Of a stretch of 42,025 bases of DNA, positions 41,619 to 42,025 are shown one piece after another. Position numbers and translations under genes: made by a program. Position 1 is the first letter of the stretch; each line of letters opens with the position of its first letter. Location: positions 2,156,597-2,198,621 of the forward strand of contig NZ_HG964936.1 of the NCBI RefSeq assembly GCF_000613245.1, in the 5' to 3' direction. The DNA is from Mycobacterium asiaticum DSM 44297. Lineage in GTDB: Bacteria; Actinomycetota; Actinomycetes; Mycobacteriales; Mycobacteriaceae. A model generated the notes under the pieces. The model saw only the letters and a list, made by a program, of their open reading frames with translations. It ran no database searches and had not been told where the DNA came from.

Positions 41619-42025
41619 ATGTCGTTCGTGGTCGCTACGCCCGCGTTGGTTTCGGCCGCAGCCGCACAATTGGCCGGGATCGGCTCGTCCCTGAATGCGG
41701 TCAATGTCAACGCCGTCACCACCACCACAAACCTGGTTACCGCCGCAGCCGATGAGGTATCGACGGCAATCACCGCGCTGTTCAACGCGCATGGCCAGCA
41801 ATACCAGGCACTCAGCGCGCAGGTATCCGCGTTCCACGAGCAATTCGTGGAGACCCTGAACGCGGGCGCCGGCGCGTACGTCACCGCCGAAGCCACCAAC
41901 GTCCAACAGAGTTTGCTCGACGCGATCAACGCGCCCGCGCAGTCGCTGACCGGGCGTCCGCTGATCGGCGACGGCGCCAACGGCGCGCCAGGCCAGCGCG
42001 GTGGCGACGGCGGCTGGCTGTACGG
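41619..42025 (+). CDS. PE_PGRS family protein, N-terminal part (runs off the window)
   Basis: The first 135 codons of a PE_PGRS gene. It begins [20 protein letters not shown], the PE domain of about 95 residues made of two helices, with the conserved Pro-type second position replaced by VATPALV and with a YxxxE-like segment in [20 protein letters not shown]. The [14 protein letters not shown] link follows, then the first glycine-rich turns ([12 protein letters not shown]) of the PGRS domain, cut off by the window end. PE proteins leave the cell through ESX-5 and are surface or secreted. GAGGAGG lies six bases before ATG 41619. No PPE partner is seen. Confidence 0.92.
   Translation, partial: MSFVVATPALVSAAAAQLAGIGSSLNAVNVNAVTTTTNLVTAAADEVSTAITALFNAHGQQYQALSAQVSAFHEQFVETLNAGAGAYVTAEATNVQQSLLDAINAPAQSLTGRPLIGDGANGAPGQRGGDGGWLY

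Noticed and set aside
41502..41906. Minus-strand frame opposite the PE_PGRS start
   Set aside because: The plus strand encodes an unmistakable PE domain with a strong ribosome binding site.
1..42025. CRISPR arrays, insertion sequences and rRNA
   Set aside because: No spaced direct-repeat arrays, transposase motifs or rRNA sequence were found.

Overview
The window is a chromosomal segment of a slow-growing Mycobacterium. It is GC-rich, and most proteins read as close orthologues of M. tuberculosis proteins in the Rv1604-Rv1632 interval (his, trp, lgt, pykA, cyd, cya, pdtaR, polA, rpsA, coaE). It ends in the start of a PE_PGRS gene, a family restricted to slow growers near M. tuberculosis, M. 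kansasii and M. marinum. Comparisons with M. tuberculosis are from memory; no database was searched.

Layout. 1-1451: end of an inositol-monophosphatase gene, then hisF and hisI. 1448-3439 (minus): bcpB followed by a Ser/Thr kinase fused to a TPM domain, where M. tuberculosis, as I recall, has chaA. 3490-10699: trpE, the trp-region membrane protein, trpC, trpB, trpA and lgt, mostly overlapping; Lgt has a very long acidic, internally duplicated tail. 10781-15456: a TM2 protein, a DUF2752 protein, pykA, an acyl-CoA thioesterase and a DUF2156 membrane protein. 15431-21291 (minus): cydA-cydB-cydD-cydC, the cytochrome bd genes, behind a near-perfect 25-bp palindrome. 21363-24251 (minus): an HdeD-like protein, the class III adenylyl cyclase and a GAF-ANTAR protein. 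24628-24704: a tRNA with anticodon CAA. 24774-30942: pdtaR, a thiolase-like/DUF35 pair, polA and an acyltransferase-like gene behind a possible leaderless upstream ORF. 31214-34841: rpsA, coaE-GrpB and a DUF2889 gene. 34786-39072: a TetR regulator, a divergent SRPBCC gene, a DUF402 gene and a two-FHA ABC transporter (Rv1747-like). 39325-41419: a second transmembrane Ser/Thr kinase, apparently frameshifted near its end. 41619-end: the PE_PGRS start.

How it fits together. The core is housekeeping: histidine and tryptophan synthesis, lipoprotein maturation, glycolysis, the bd oxidase, replication/repair and translation. Laid over it is a signalling layer that differs from M. tuberculosis: two related receptor-like kinases, an FHA-ABC exporter divergent from one of them, two ANTAR regulators flanking a tRNA, and a TetR-SRPBCC-DUF2889 insertion. 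Many genes carry a TANNNT-type -10 hexamer 6-8 bases before the start codon, as in mycobacterial leaderless transcripts. Two copies of a 62-bp inverted-repeat element lie between genes; one of them probably affects where hisF should be said to start.

The features most worth following up are the operator-like palindromes (cydA; the kinase/ABC divergent promoter, which contains a PhoP-box-like repeat), the upstream ORF before the acyltransferase, the possible non-canonical start of the DUF402 gene and the 62-bp repeat family.
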